Of a stretch of 64,000 bases of DNA, positions 19,001-27,059 are shown piece after piece. The translations under genes were made by a program, and so were the position numbers. The stretch lies in contig JAUIJL010000005.1 of assembly GCA_030431255.1 (NCBI GenBank), forward strand, positions 93,313 through 157,312. The letters run 5' to 3'. The notes under the pieces are model-generated. The model ran no database searches. It was not told the DNA's origin and saw nothing but the letters and a program-made list of their open reading frames with translations. Source of the DNA: Thermoanaerobaculia bacterium. GTDB taxonomy: Bacteria; Acidobacteriota; Thermoanaerobaculia; Multivoradales; J023. Within the stretch, counting starts at the first letter, position 1, and every line of letters begins with the position of its first letter.

Positions 19001-19248
19001 GAGGGCAGGTCCACCGACACCGACACATTGCTCGACGAAATCGCGGGCAGAAACTCGAGCGGCAAGCGGTCCAAGGACAGAGCTCCCATCACCAACACCC
19101 CGACGATCAACATGCACATGGTGATCCGACGATGAATCGCAAAGCGCACCAGCGGATTGCCGTGCTCAGGAGTGGTGTCGAGCCGGGAGTCGTTTTCGGA
19201 TTCCGGCGCGGGCTCAGCGTCGTTGGCAGGGGAAGAAAGCTCGCTCAA
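16051..19248 (-). CDS. RND efflux permease A
   Basis: The start is taken as TTG 19248, which has AGGAG five bases upstream; the open frame continues to a GTG at 19317 that lacks a ribosome site. The product is about 1065 residues. It has an N-terminal cytoplasmic extension rich in Ser/Glu/Asp before the first membrane helix (MCMLIVGVLVMGALSL). RND landmarks include the helix-4 area GLVLALGMLVDSSIVVIES and the second-half equivalent VGVVVNNAIVLVDHINRL. An Arg/Gly-rich insert (GGGRSRGGFRGGRR) is present in the second porter loop. It lies 15 bases upstream of the adaptor gene as the first gene of the operon. Confidence 0.88.
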   Translation of the reverse strand: MSELSSPANDAEPAPESENDSRLDTTPEHGNPLVRFAIHRRITMCMLIVGVLVMGALSLDRLPLEFLPAISSSNVSVSVDLPSASPEEVAQRIIRPLEDSLGTLPNLDRLSANASADQGRLDVTFVDGTDMDMAAVEVRDRVDRARHLLPSEVRQIRIRRFQTSDIPVLRFDLSAEWPREELYDFAERVVQRRLERLDGVAQAQMRGLRTRAVEIRLDADRMAAHGVDVRRLSSTLRQNHLDLSAGQIDEGSRRLQVRVLGQLKSLDDIRRLPIDGSGLSLGDVAQVVYDFPEQEDFNFLNGEESLGVRIYKTSDANLLDVVQTVKAELEVLAADPRWKGHRARIFHDSSEDVRKGLSQLRNAGLLGGGLAILAVFLFLRRFRTTLLVGIAIPISVVFTFVLIFLIRQAGWSTITLNVISLMGLVLALGMLVDSSIVVIESVYRRLENFGEPAPTAALRGTSDVALPIIASTVTTLCVFVPVIFLRSSGGFFSRYLVEVGTTICIVMIASLLVALTVVPMVAALILTHEKPSPPKFLRALERWYVATLRFTLRFRMAFLVLAAGMLWGSWMLFSGIERSFSGRTQERQVTINIDTPRNYSLEQTRELFDEIRGLLMAKKDELDIADITSSYDKGGGRSRGGFRGGRRVELHLKDESESRLSTTEVRDRVRELLPTKAGVELRIGQASRRHGGGGVELELSGDDPKVLELIAREVAAQMEQIPGISDVDLSLESGDQELWVQVNRDRALRAGLSTQAVAQTVQTALSSRSVSYISSDDREIDLTMLYRDQEEATLGQLRGFELHPTQAEAMALEAVADFEAKPGPRSIERENRQAKIQVTTNTDDPQAMGMAMRSVGGIMASMPLPPGYSWSFGRWNRMGQRDQEGSNFALLFALILVYMLMAALFESFTHPFAIMMAVPFAFIGVGVVMKLAAQPRDNFTELGFIVLVGVVVNNAIVLVDHINRLRAEGLRRRDAILTGGRDRLRAILMTAVTTIVGLLPMVAPVILPQYFGPLEGRAATWAPVGLVILGGLTTSTFLTLLIVPTFYSVVDDIARFWRRVAVRVI

Positions 19249-19635
19249 TGAGGCTCCTGGGCCGGCGCGTCGAAAGGAACGGCCTGGGCGAAAATGCTTT
19301 GAAGGATGGGGAATCACCGGATCGGTGATCGGAACCCGAGCCTGTGCATTGTAAAGCGGAGCCTCCTAAGACGGGCATCAGAAGGTGGTAAAGCCTTTGT
19401 AATAGATGTAAACGCAGCTGTAGCAGCTGTTCCAGCTGAGCCCAGGCACCCTCAAATGGGTACCGATCTGCTCGATCAGACCCTTCGCCCAAGGTTGGAA
19501 ATTCTACTAAGCTTCTGGTCCCACATCCAAATACCGGAGCAGGCGTCTTCGGCAGGGAACGAGCAGATCAAAACGAGCCCAAGAGAGCCCTAGGCTTTCA
19601 TGTCCCTCAACATGTTGCCGAAAAGAGACCAATAA
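19249..19635. promoter_or_regulatory. Divergent intergenic region with three phased CAGCTG boxes
   Basis: This stretch of nearly 390 bases separates the minus-strand efflux operon from the plus-strand helicase gene, so both promoters should lie here. The palindromic hexamer CAGCTG occurs at 19415, 19424 and 19433, exactly 9 bases apart. No gene or clear terminator is visible. The function of the boxes is inferred from regular spacing and location. Confidence 0.4.
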
Positions 19636-22600
19636 GTGACCGCCTTTACCCACCAAGTCCAAGCGTGGACCGCCTACTGGCGTGACTCCCTGGCGGACAT
19701 CGAAATGCGCAGCCCGGCCAGCATGCTGGGAAAGTGGTTGCTGCCTGAAGACATCTACCGCCAGGGGATTTTTCCCGAGTCTCTGACCCAACTCATCTTC
19801 AAAGAGGCAGAGAGAGCTAGCCGGTCGAAAACCGATGACGAGCTGACTGAGCTGCAGGTTTTTATCTCTCCCTTGAGCGTCACCCAACTCCGCAGCCACG
19901 GCCGAGCAAGGACAGACGATGAGGTCTATGAGCCTTTTTGGATCGCCGCCGTGCTCAACCGCAAAGGTTTTCTGAGCCCCGACCCAAATCTCGGCCCCTG
20001 GTTCGTGCGTGAGCATCTCGAGCCCAGCAAAGACGACTTCGCCATGCTCGGCACCCTGGCCGACTTCGATGGTTTTCTCACCGAGCACGACCCTCCCACA
20101 CAGGGCGACTGGACCGACCTTCTCGAATATAGCGGCAGGCTTTTCAAAGCGGTGACCGGATTCCACCTCCAAGACTACCTGGACCAAGACGGTGTCCGGA
20201 AACAGCGCCGAGTAGTGCTCGGCAACGCCAAGAGGGGCATCAACGCTCAGATCCTCGGACTCTATGGTGCTGTCCTCCGCGACCGGCCGGATCTCCCCTT
20301 GCTCCAGAGCACGGTCGCTCCGAGACAGCCCAAACCGGCACCGAAACCCTATCCTGCTTGTGGTACCGGGGTTCCCCGACGCCACACCGCGCAGATGGGC
20401 TCCGCATTTCCATTGAACGCTTCCCAGCGCCAAGCGCTTCACGCGCTCACCCAAACCCCGAGGGGTGAGTTGCTCGCGATCAACGGCCCGCCCGGCACCG
20501 GCAAAACCACTCTGCTGCAAAGCGTCGTGGCTTCCGCCTGGGTCAACGCCGCCATCGAGGGAGATGAGCCCCCGGTGATCCTCGCCTGCTCCAGTAACAA
20601 TCAAGCCGTTACGAATATCCTCGACACCTTTGCCGAAGCCACTGAGGTCCACGACGACGATCCATGGTCGAAGCGTTGGATTCCCGATATCGATTCGCTC
20701 GGGCTCTATCTACCGTCCAGCAGCCGCTTCAAGAAAACTGATTACCTCGCGGCTCGACCCGGATTTCCCGCTTGGCAAGGTCTTCCAGAGCGCATGGAGT
20801 CCGAGGAATACGTGCGGCGAGCGAGTGTGGAATTCCTCGGCCATGCCCGCGGCGCGCTGGGCGAGCCGCAGCTGGATCTCGAGAGGGCGGTGGAACGGCT
20901 CGCCGAAAGCATCGGCCACAACGCCGAGCTCTTGGGGCGAGCGCTCGAGGCAGCTCACAGCACGCAGCTCCTTCGCTCCACAGCCCGAGTCCACGGCGCC
21001 GCCGAAGCCTCGGAGCATCTCGAAACGGTCATCAGCCATGCCGAGGGGGAGATCCAGCGCTTCGGAGCCGCCCTCGCCGCCATCCGCGGCGCCATCGCCC
21101 GCGCGCCTTGGTATGAAAGAGCCCTTCTCGGTTTCGGACCGACCCGCAAGTGGGCGGCTCAGCAGATTTCCTTGCGCTTGGCCGAGGTCTTTCACCACCA
21201 TCAAATTCCCGAGCTCGACATAGATCCCGAAAGTTTTTGGCAAAGCATCGAGAGTCACATCGACGCGCTCTCTCAACCCCATCGCGCGATTCTCGATCGC
21301 GCTCGGCTCTGGCAGCGGACAGAAAAAAGCTTCGCCGACTGCGTACGTAGACTGCCCAACGACGAAGCCCAGAAGACTCAGCTGCTAGACGCCCCGGAAG
21401 GCATCCTCCCGGCTCTCGACACCGGTTTGCGTCATCGACTTTTCCTGCTCGCCGCCCGCTATTACGAAGGTCGATGGCTGGTCGAGATGCGCAGCCTGCT
21501 CGACGAGAGTGCCAACCTGAACGCTCAAAGCAAAGAAGCCTGCGAGGCCAGGTGGCGTCGATTCGCCAAGCTCACGCCGTGCGTAGTCTCCACCTTTCAC
21601 AGCGCCCCGAGGGCCTTCGATTACTACGACCCCAAAGCCGGCGCGCCGCGCCCGCTCTACGACTTCATCGACCTGCTCATCGTCGACGAGGCGGGCCAAA
21701 CTACACCCCAAGTCGCCATGGCGACGTTCGCCCTCGCCCGGCGCGCCGTGGTCGTCGGTGATGTGAAGCAAATCGAGCCGGTTTGGGAGCTGCCAGAATA
21801 TCTCGACCACGCCAACCGCCGGAGCCACGGGCTGCCGGAAGCGGATTCCGCGGCCGACGCTCGCAGTGTATCGGCGGGCAGTGTGATGCTGCTGGCCCAC
21901 CATTCGACCGCCTTCACGGTCGGTTTGGGCGAGCCGGGCATGTGGTTGAACGAGCATTGGCGTTGTGTTCCCAAGATCATCGACTATTGCAATGAGCTCG
22001 CCTACCACGGGCATCTCATTGACCGTCGTAAGCCGCTCGAGCAACGCGTTCTTCCGGCCCTGGGTCGGGCCCACGTGCAATCCCCGGCCGGCCGCCGGGG
22101 ACCCAGCTGGGTCAACGTCGGCGAAGCGGAAGCCATCGCCTCCTGGCTCGCCACCCAACGCACTGCGCTCGAAACCTTTTACGACAGCAAAAAAATAGAA
22201 GAGATCGTGGGTGTGATCACGCCGTTCGCCGCCCAGAAGCATGTTCTGGCCAAGGCCCTCGAAAAGGCCGGGCTCGGTGGAATGACCGCCGGCACCGTGC
22301 ACACCTTCCAAGGGGCCGAGCGCCCGGTGATCGTTTTCTCGCCGGTTTACAGCTACTCCGGCCAGGGAACCTACTTCTTCGACCGGGGCCCCAGCATGTT
22401 GAATGTCGCCTTATCCCGGGCTAAAGACAGCTTCTTGGTGATTGGCGACTTACGGCTTTTCAGAGCTTCCAACCGCGCCCTACCTTCCGGCCTTTTGGGA
22501 CATCACCTCTTCGCCTCGCCGGAGAGCGAAATCGCCGGCGTCTCCGCGCTGCCCATGAGAAAGAAAGCGCTTGTGGAGCAGCTCACCGGCCTGGAAGACC

Positions 22601-23373
22601 ACACAAAGGCATTGACTCGCGCGCTCAACGAGAGCCGCGAAACGGTCCTGATTGTTTCGCCTTTTTTGCGGCCGCGCGCTCTTGATCAGGCCAAAGACAT
22701 CGAGCCATTGATCGAGGCCGCCAAATACCGCGGCGTGGACGTAATCGTTTTTTACAACTCCACCTATCATCAGCAAGAAGCCGACCGTAAAAAAGCCGAG
22801 GAGGTGGCCCAGCGTCTACTATGCGTCGGAGCCGATGTCCGCGCCACGGAGGGTATCCACCTGAAGACCTTGGCGGTCGATCGCCGTTGGCTGGCCCACG
22901 GCTCGTTCAATTGGTTGTCGGCTGAACGCTCCGAGAAACGCTGGCAAAATTTGGAGGCCTCTTTCCTCTACAGCGGCGAGGAAGCCGAGGCTTGGATCCA
23001 AAACATCTGGAAAGAGCTTATCGACCAGGAATACGGCGATTCCCGAACATCCAAGGCTCTCCCGAAAGCCGCAGCTCCCTCAGAATCGATGTCGAGGGCT
23101 GAAGTGTCGGAGGGACCTCCAGAAACAGGAGCTCAAGCGAAGCGGAGGACACAGAAGAGTTATACGCACCTGACGGTGAAGCATCTTGCCGAGGAACGTG
23201 GCATGGAAACCGAATCCCTGCGAGCCCGCCTCGTTGAGCTGGGCTTGGTGAAGCTCGGAGAAGGAACGGTCGGCCTGACAGAAGCTGGCAAGCTCGCCGG
23301 CGGAGAGCTCAAGAGAGGGAAATACGGCCCGTTTCTCGTCTGGCCCCGTGATATCGATCTGCGAGGAGATTAA
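19636..23373 (+). CDS. Superfamily 1 (Upf1/Dna2-like) helicase fused to a phospholipase D nuclease; type II Mokosh-like
   Basis: This 1245-residue protein starts at GTG 19636 with only a weak ribosome site. After a roughly 270-residue N-terminal region of unknown fold comes the Walker A loop NGPPGTGKTTLLQS (about residue 283). A long helical insertion separates it from the Walker B box LLIVDEAGQTTPQ (about 680). Motifs GDVKQIEPVWELPE, TVHTFQGAERPVIVF and LNVALSRAKDSFLVIGD follow, all typical of COG1112-type helicases. From about residue 1000 a phospholipase D domain follows, with a complete single HxKx4Dx6GSxN signature in HLKTLAVDRRWLAHGSFN. The last 70 residues form a helix-turn-helix-like domain ending in GPFLVWPRD. 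The helicase-PLD fusion is the defining layout of type II Mokosh (MkoC) anti-phage proteins. The family match is inferred, and a different repair-type helicase fusion is possible. It stands alone between unrelated operons. Confidence 0.8.
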   Translation: MTAFTHQVQAWTAYWRDSLADIEMRSPASMLGKWLLPEDIYRQGIFPESLTQLIFKEAERASRSKTDDELTELQVFISPLSVTQLRSHGRARTDDEVYEPFWIAAVLNRKGFLSPDPNLGPWFVREHLEPSKDDFAMLGTLADFDGFLTEHDPPTQGDWTDLLEYSGRLFKAVTGFHLQDYLDQDGVRKQRRVVLGNAKRGINAQILGLYGAVLRDRPDLPLLQSTVAPRQPKPAPKPYPACGTGVPRRHTAQMGSAFPLNASQRQALHALTQTPRGELLAINGPPGTGKTTLLQSVVASAWVNAAIEGDEPPVILACSSNNQAVTNILDTFAEATEVHDDDPWSKRWIPDIDSLGLYLPSSSRFKKTDYLAARPGFPAWQGLPERMESEEYVRRASVEFLGHARGALGEPQLDLERAVERLAESIGHNAELLGRALEAAHSTQLLRSTARVHGAAEASEHLETVISHAEGEIQRFGAALAAIRGAIARAPWYERALLGFGPTRKWAAQQISLRLAEVFHHHQIPELDIDPESFWQSIESHIDALSQPHRAILDRARLWQRTEKSFADCVRRLPNDEAQKTQLLDAPEGILPALDTGLRHRLFLLAARYYEGRWLVEMRSLLDESANLNAQSKEACEARWRRFAKLTPCVVSTFHSAPRAFDYYDPKAGAPRPLYDFIDLLIVDEAGQTTPQVAMATFALARRAVVVGDVKQIEPVWELPEYLDHANRRSHGLPEADSAADARSVSAGSVMLLAHHSTAFTVGLGEPGMWLNEHWRCVPKIIDYCNELAYHGHLIDRRKPLEQRVLPALGRAHVQSPAGRRGPSWVNVGEAEAIASWLATQRTALETFYDSKKIEEIVGVITPFAAQKHVLAKALEKAGLGGMTAGTVHTFQGAERPVIVFSPVYSYSGQGTYFFDRGPSMLNVALSRAKDSFLVIGDLRLFRASNRALPSGLLGHHLFASPESEIAGVSALPMRKKALVEQLTGLEDHTKALTRALNESRETVLIVSPFLRPRALDQAKDIEPLIEAAKYRGVDVIVFYNSTYHQQEADRKKAEEVAQRLLCVGADVRATEGIHLKTLAVDRRWLAHGSFNWLSAERSEKRWQNLEASFLYSGEEAEAWIQNIWKELIDQEYGDSRTSKALPKAAAPSESMSRAEVSEGPPETGAQAKRRTQKSYTHLTVKHLAEERGMETESLRARLVELGLVKLGEGTVGLTEAGKLAGGELKRGKYGPFLVWPRDIDLRGD

Positions 23374-23380
23374 TAGCGCC

Positions 23381-24142
23381 TCAGAAGCCCAACCGACGCA
23401 TGACGAAGCGTGGCAGGGTGCGGATGACCCACATGATCCAACCCCAGGGGAAAGGGGTGTAGAGCAGCGGCTTCTTTTTGTCGATGGCTTTCATCACTTG
23501 TCGTGCCACCGCCTCGGGCTCGCCGGCGAAGGGAGGGGGTTTCAGGCCCGCGGTCATGCCGGTTTTGACGAATCCGGGTTTGACGTCGAGGGTGATCAGG
23601 CCTTGGTCGCGGAATTTGTGGTCGAGGGATTCCAGGTAGAACGATAGACCGGCCTTGGAGGCGCCGTAGATGGCGACCGGCTTGCGGCCACGGTCTCCCG
23701 CCACGGAGCTGAAGACCACCAAAGAGCCTCCGCCGCTCGCGAGAAGGCGCTTGCGGGCTTCTTCGCAAAAGAGAATGGTGTGGGTGAAGTTGATGTCCAA
23801 CATCCATTTGACGCGGTCCGGATCCGCTTCCAGATCGTCCTGGGCGGCGAAAACTCCGGCGGTGATCACTACGACGTGGATGCTTCCCAACGCTTCGCCG
23901 GCGGCATCCAAAGCCGCTGAAAAACCTTCTGGTTTCATCAAGTCGGCGGCGGCGTGGCCCATGCTGCCGGATTCCGCTCCGGCTCGGACCTCCAAGTCAC
24001 GGGCGCTTCGCTCGAGATCTTCCGGATCCCGGCCGAGCAGGAACAGGCGATCTCCACGCGCGGCCATCAATCGAGCCAGGGACCGCCCCATGCCTTTGGT
24101 GGCTCCGAAAAAGACAACGTTTCGACCGGGCTGCCCGCTCAT
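23381..24142 (-). CDS. Short-chain dehydrogenase, DprE2-like
   Basis: This 253-residue Rossmann enzyme has the NAD(P) loop VVFFGATKGMGRSLARL, the catalytic Ser in VVFSSVAGD, and the YxxxK pair in YGASKAGLSFY. The C-terminal tail (LLYTPFPWGWIMWVIRTLP, then RFVMRRLGF) is hydrophobic and basic. It recalls the tail of DprE2, the reductase that acts on decaprenylphosphoryl-2-keto-ribose in mycobacteria. The gene directly upstream encodes a DprE1-like oxidase, and the pair is 20 bases apart on the same strand, so together they could epimerise a lipid-linked sugar. The start has GGGGAG upstream. It could also be a generic oxidoreductase. Confidence 0.8.
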   Translation of the reverse strand: MSGQPGRNVVFFGATKGMGRSLARLMAARGDRLFLLGRDPEDLERSARDLEVRAGAESGSMGHAAADLMKPEGFSAALDAAGEALGSIHVVVITAGVFAAQDDLEADPDRVKWMLDINFTHTILFCEEARKRLLASGGGSLVVFSSVAGDRGRKPVAIYGASKAGLSFYLESLDHKFRDQGLITLDVKPGFVKTGMTAGLKPPPFAGEPEAVARQVMKAIDKKKPLLYTPFPWGWIMWVIRTLPRFVMRRLGF

Positions 24143-24162
24143 CGCATCTCCCCTTCTTGCGT

Positions 24163-25524
24163 CTATTCTTGCGTCTTCGAGAACGGCCCCACGCCCGGCG
24201 ACCTATCCCCGAGAATTCGTCGAGACAGGGTGCTGCGCAGCCGCGACTCGGGATCATACAGGCGACGGATTTCGATAAATCGGTCCAAACGCTCCCCTTC
24301 CATTGCCCGGAAGTGCGCTTCGCGGGTAAAGGTGTCTTTGGCCAGGTAGATGCGTCCACCCTCGTGAATCACTTGCTCGTTGAGCCTCGCCACCACTTGC
24401 TCGGTATCTTCTTTGATCGGCAAATCGATAGCCAACGACGTGCCCGGACGAGGGAAGGACAACACCCCTTCTCCCTCGGCACCGCAATCCTTGAGCACAC
24501 ACAAGAAGGAGGCGGCTTTGGCTTCGGTCAACAGCTTCAATACCCGAGCGGCGCCGTCTCGGGTGGGCACCACGCATTGGTATTGGGTGAAGCCGCGCCG
24601 ACCATAACCGCGATTCCACTGCAGAACTTTATCCAGGGGATGAAAGAACTCCTCGGGATGCACCACGCCCCGGGTGAGCCTTCGCCAATGGCTCCGATAT
24701 ACCGCTTCGTTGAAGAGGCGCATGGTGAAGCTGTTGAGCAGGGCCGACGGTAGATCGATCGGCAGAGAAATGCGGGGCTTGCGGGACGGTGTCTTCGTCG
24801 GCGCCTCGGAGGGTTGAGCCCAACGACCGCGGAAGAGGATGCCTCGGCCCATGGAAGGACCGCTCTTGAGGCAATCGATCCAACCCATGGTCATGGGCCA
24901 GGATTCCGCGGCTTTGTCCAGGGCATCGAGGAAGAGGCCGAGACTCTGTACCCGCTCCGTCTCTTGGTAGACCCACGGAGAAGGCACGGATTGCAAGCGC
25001 AGCTCGACCTCGAGCACATGGCCGGTGAGACCCATGCCTCCGAGGGTGGCTCGAAAGAGATCGGGGTATTCGTGGTCGGCACGGCTCGTCCAGATCACTC
25101 GGCCATCGGCCAAGCGCATGCGCAAGCGCTCGACGTGGCGGCCGAAGGTGCCCGAAATATGGTGCTCTTTGCCGTGCACATCCGCCGCGACCATACCGCC
25201 CAACGTGATGTAAGCGGTACCCGGCATGACCGGTGAGCACCAACCCCGGGGCAGGAACGTCCAGGTGAGGTCGTGCAGAGAGAGACCGGCCTCCGCATGC
25301 AACAACCCGGTCTCGGAGTCGAAGGCCAAAATGCGATCCGCCAGCCGAGTGCCGAGGGCAAAACCACCGGCTACGGGTAGGGAGGCGTCACCGTAGGAGC
25401 GGCCCAAGCCACGGCTCAGCTCGGCTCCCTTGGATCCGGATTCCAGATCCTCGGTCAGCCGCTCTAGGCCGTTCACTGTGGGGTGACGGCCCCAACCGGT
25501 GAGCTCTTGTTTCGAAACCGCCAT
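24163..25524 (-). CDS. FAD-linked oxidase, DprE1-like
   Basis: This 453-residue flavoprotein has an N-terminal FAD-binding domain of the vanillyl-alcohol-oxidase type, with GRSYGDASLPVAGG and GLSLHDLTWTFLPRGW. A substrate domain contains FTQYQCVVPTRDGA and KEDTEQVVARL, and the tail RRLYDPESRLRSTLSRRI is characteristic. This arrangement matches DprE1, which oxidises decaprenylphosphoryl-ribose at C2. A reductase resembling DprE2 follows immediately. In organisms without mycobacterial arabinan, related pairs are thought to modify other lipid-linked sugars; that is inference here. It lies downstream of the rho terminator hairpin and so probably has its own promoter near 25530-25550. Confidence 0.82.
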   Translation of the reverse strand: MAVSKQELTGWGRHPTVNGLERLTEDLESGSKGAELSRGLGRSYGDASLPVAGGFALGTRLADRILAFDSETGLLHAEAGLSLHDLTWTFLPRGWCSPVMPGTAYITLGGMVAADVHGKEHHISGTFGRHVERLRMRLADGRVIWTSRADHEYPDLFRATLGGMGLTGHVLEVELRLQSVPSPWVYQETERVQSLGLFLDALDKAAESWPMTMGWIDCLKSGPSMGRGILFRGRWAQPSEAPTKTPSRKPRISLPIDLPSALLNSFTMRLFNEAVYRSHWRRLTRGVVHPEEFFHPLDKVLQWNRGYGRRGFTQYQCVVPTRDGAARVLKLLTEAKAASFLCVLKDCGAEGEGVLSFPRPGTSLAIDLPIKEDTEQVVARLNEQVIHEGGRIYLAKDTFTREAHFRAMEGERLDRFIEIRRLYDPESRLRSTLSRRILGDRSPGVGPFSKTQE

Positions 25525-25548
25525 GGTGACGAAGCTTACCCCAAGAAA

Positions 25549-25580
25549 TGAAAAAGCCTCCCACTTTGGGAGGCATTTTT
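25549..25580 (-). terminator. Intrinsic terminator after rho
   Basis: GCCTCCCA (25556-25563) and TGGGAGGC (25567-25574) form an 8-bp GC-rich stem with a 3-base loop. On the minus strand it is followed by TTTTTC, and on the plus strand by ATTTTT, so it could work in both directions. It lies about 75 bases past the rho stop codon. It is a good intrinsic terminator for the rho transcript. Confidence 0.85.
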
Positions 25581-25652
25581 ACCAGAGACCTTGTCACCAG
25601 AGATCTCGACGACGAATCGAAGAGATCCAGCGGGCTGAGCCCCTAGATGCCT

Positions 25653-27044
25653 CTATTTGGACATCGCGCCCAAGAAGTCACCGTTGGTGCGGGTCTTCTG
25701 CAGCTTGTCGAGCAGGAGCTCCATGGACTCCACTGTGGAGAGGGGGTTCAGCACCTTGCGCAAAATCCACACTCGGTGCAGCTCCGACTCGGGCATCAAA
25801 AGCTCCTCTTTGCGGGTTCCGGAGCGGTTGATGTCGATGGCCGGGAAGACGCGTTTATCCACCAACTTACGGTCGAGATGGATCTCGCAATTACCGGTGC
25901 CTTTGAATTCCTCGAAAATGACGTCGTCCATGCGGCTGCCGGTGTCGATCAACGCGGTGGCGATGATGGTCAGCGAGCCACCTTCTTCGACGTTGCGGGC
26001 GGCGCCGAAGAATCGTTTCGGCCGGTGCAAAGCGTTGGCGTCGATACCACCGGAGAGCACTTTGCCGGACGGCGGCTGAACCGTGTTGTAGGCGCGGGCC
26101 AGACGGGTGATGGAGTCGAGCAGGATGACCACATCCTTCTTGTGCTCCACCAGGCGTTTGGCCTTCTCTATCACCATTTCCGCCACTTGCACGTGACGGG
26201 TGGCGGGCTCGTCGAAGGTCGACGACACCACCTCACCCTGCACCGAGCGCTGCATGTCCGTAACTTCCTCGGGGCGCTCGTCGATCAGCAGGACGATCAG
26301 CACCACCTCTGGCTGATTCCGCGCGATCGACGAGGCGATGGACTGCAGGAGCATGGTTTTACCGGTGCGGGGCGGTGCGACGATCAGGGCGCGCTGGCCT
26401 TTACCCATGGGCGTAGCCAAGTCCATCACCCGGGACGCCATGTCGCCGGGCACCTCGAGCTTCAGACGCTCCAGGGGATAGAGGGGCGTCAGATTGTCGA
26501 AGAAAATCTTGTTGCGGACGACATCGGGATGCTCGAAGTTGACCGCTTCGACCTTGATCAGAGCAAAGTAGCGCTCGCCCTCTTTAGGCTTGCGGACCTG
26601 ACCGGACACCGTGTCACCGGTGCGCAGATCAAAGCGACGGATCTGGCTCGGGCTGACGTAGATGTCGTCCGGACCGGGCAGATAGTTGTATTCCGGAGCC
26701 CGCAGGAAGCCGAAGCCGTCGGGCAGGCATTCCAAAACGCCCTCGGCGAAGATCAGACCGCTCTTCTCGGTCTGAGCCTGCAAGATGCGGAAAATCAGCT
26801 CCTGCTTGCGGGTGCCGGTGGCGCCTTCGATGCCCAGGTCTTTGCCGATCTGAACCAGCTGCGAGATGCTCATCTCTTTGAGCTCGCGGATGTCGAGGGT
26901 CGGGCGTTGGTCCTGGCCTTTGCCGCCGGTGCGTCCCTTTCGTCGGCCTTTGTGTCCGGGAGGTTTGGCCTGCCCCGCCTTCTGAGGGGGTGGTCCGGCG
27001 TTTTTCTGCTGCCCAGGGGGTTTTTGATTGCTCTTGTTGGTCAT
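25653..27044 (-). CDS. rho: Transcription termination factor Rho
   Basis: The start is ATG 27044, with GGGTGAG upstream; the TTG five codons earlier is less likely. The 463-residue protein has a basic, Gly/Pro/Lys-rich N-terminal extension of about 45 residues. The Rho N-terminal helical domain ([20 protein letters not shown]) and the RNA-binding fold ([20 protein letters not shown]) follow. The ATPase core has Walker A in [13 protein letters not shown], the Walker B region [17 protein letters not shown], and the Q/R loops. Rho is a hexameric RNA translocase that ends transcription. The extension may be disordered and could bind RNA, as in other lineages. It lies just after engB. Confidence 0.96.
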   Translation of the reverse strand: MTNKSNQKPPGQQKNAGPPPQKAGQAKPPGHKGRRKGRTGGKGQDQRPTLDIRELKEMSISQLVQIGKDLGIEGATGTRKQELIFRILQAQTEKSGLIFAEGVLECLPDGFGFLRAPEYNYLPGPDDIYVSPSQIRRFDLRTGDTVSGQVRKPKEGERYFALIKVEAVNFEHPDVVRNKIFFDNLTPLYPLERLKLEVPGDMASRVMDLATPMGKGQRALIVAPPRTGKTMLLQSIASSIARNQPEVVLIVLLIDERPEEVTDMQRSVQGEVVSSTFDEPATRHVQVAEMVIEKAKRLVEHKKDVVILLDSITRLARAYNTVQPPSGKVLSGGIDANALHRPKRFFGAARNVEEGGSLTIIATALIDTGSRMDDVIFEEFKGTGNCEIHLDRKLVDKRVFPAIDINRSGTRKEELLMPESELHRVWILRKVLNPLSTVESMELLLDKLQKTRTNGDFLGAMSK

Positions 27045-27059
27045 GTAACTCACCCGCAA

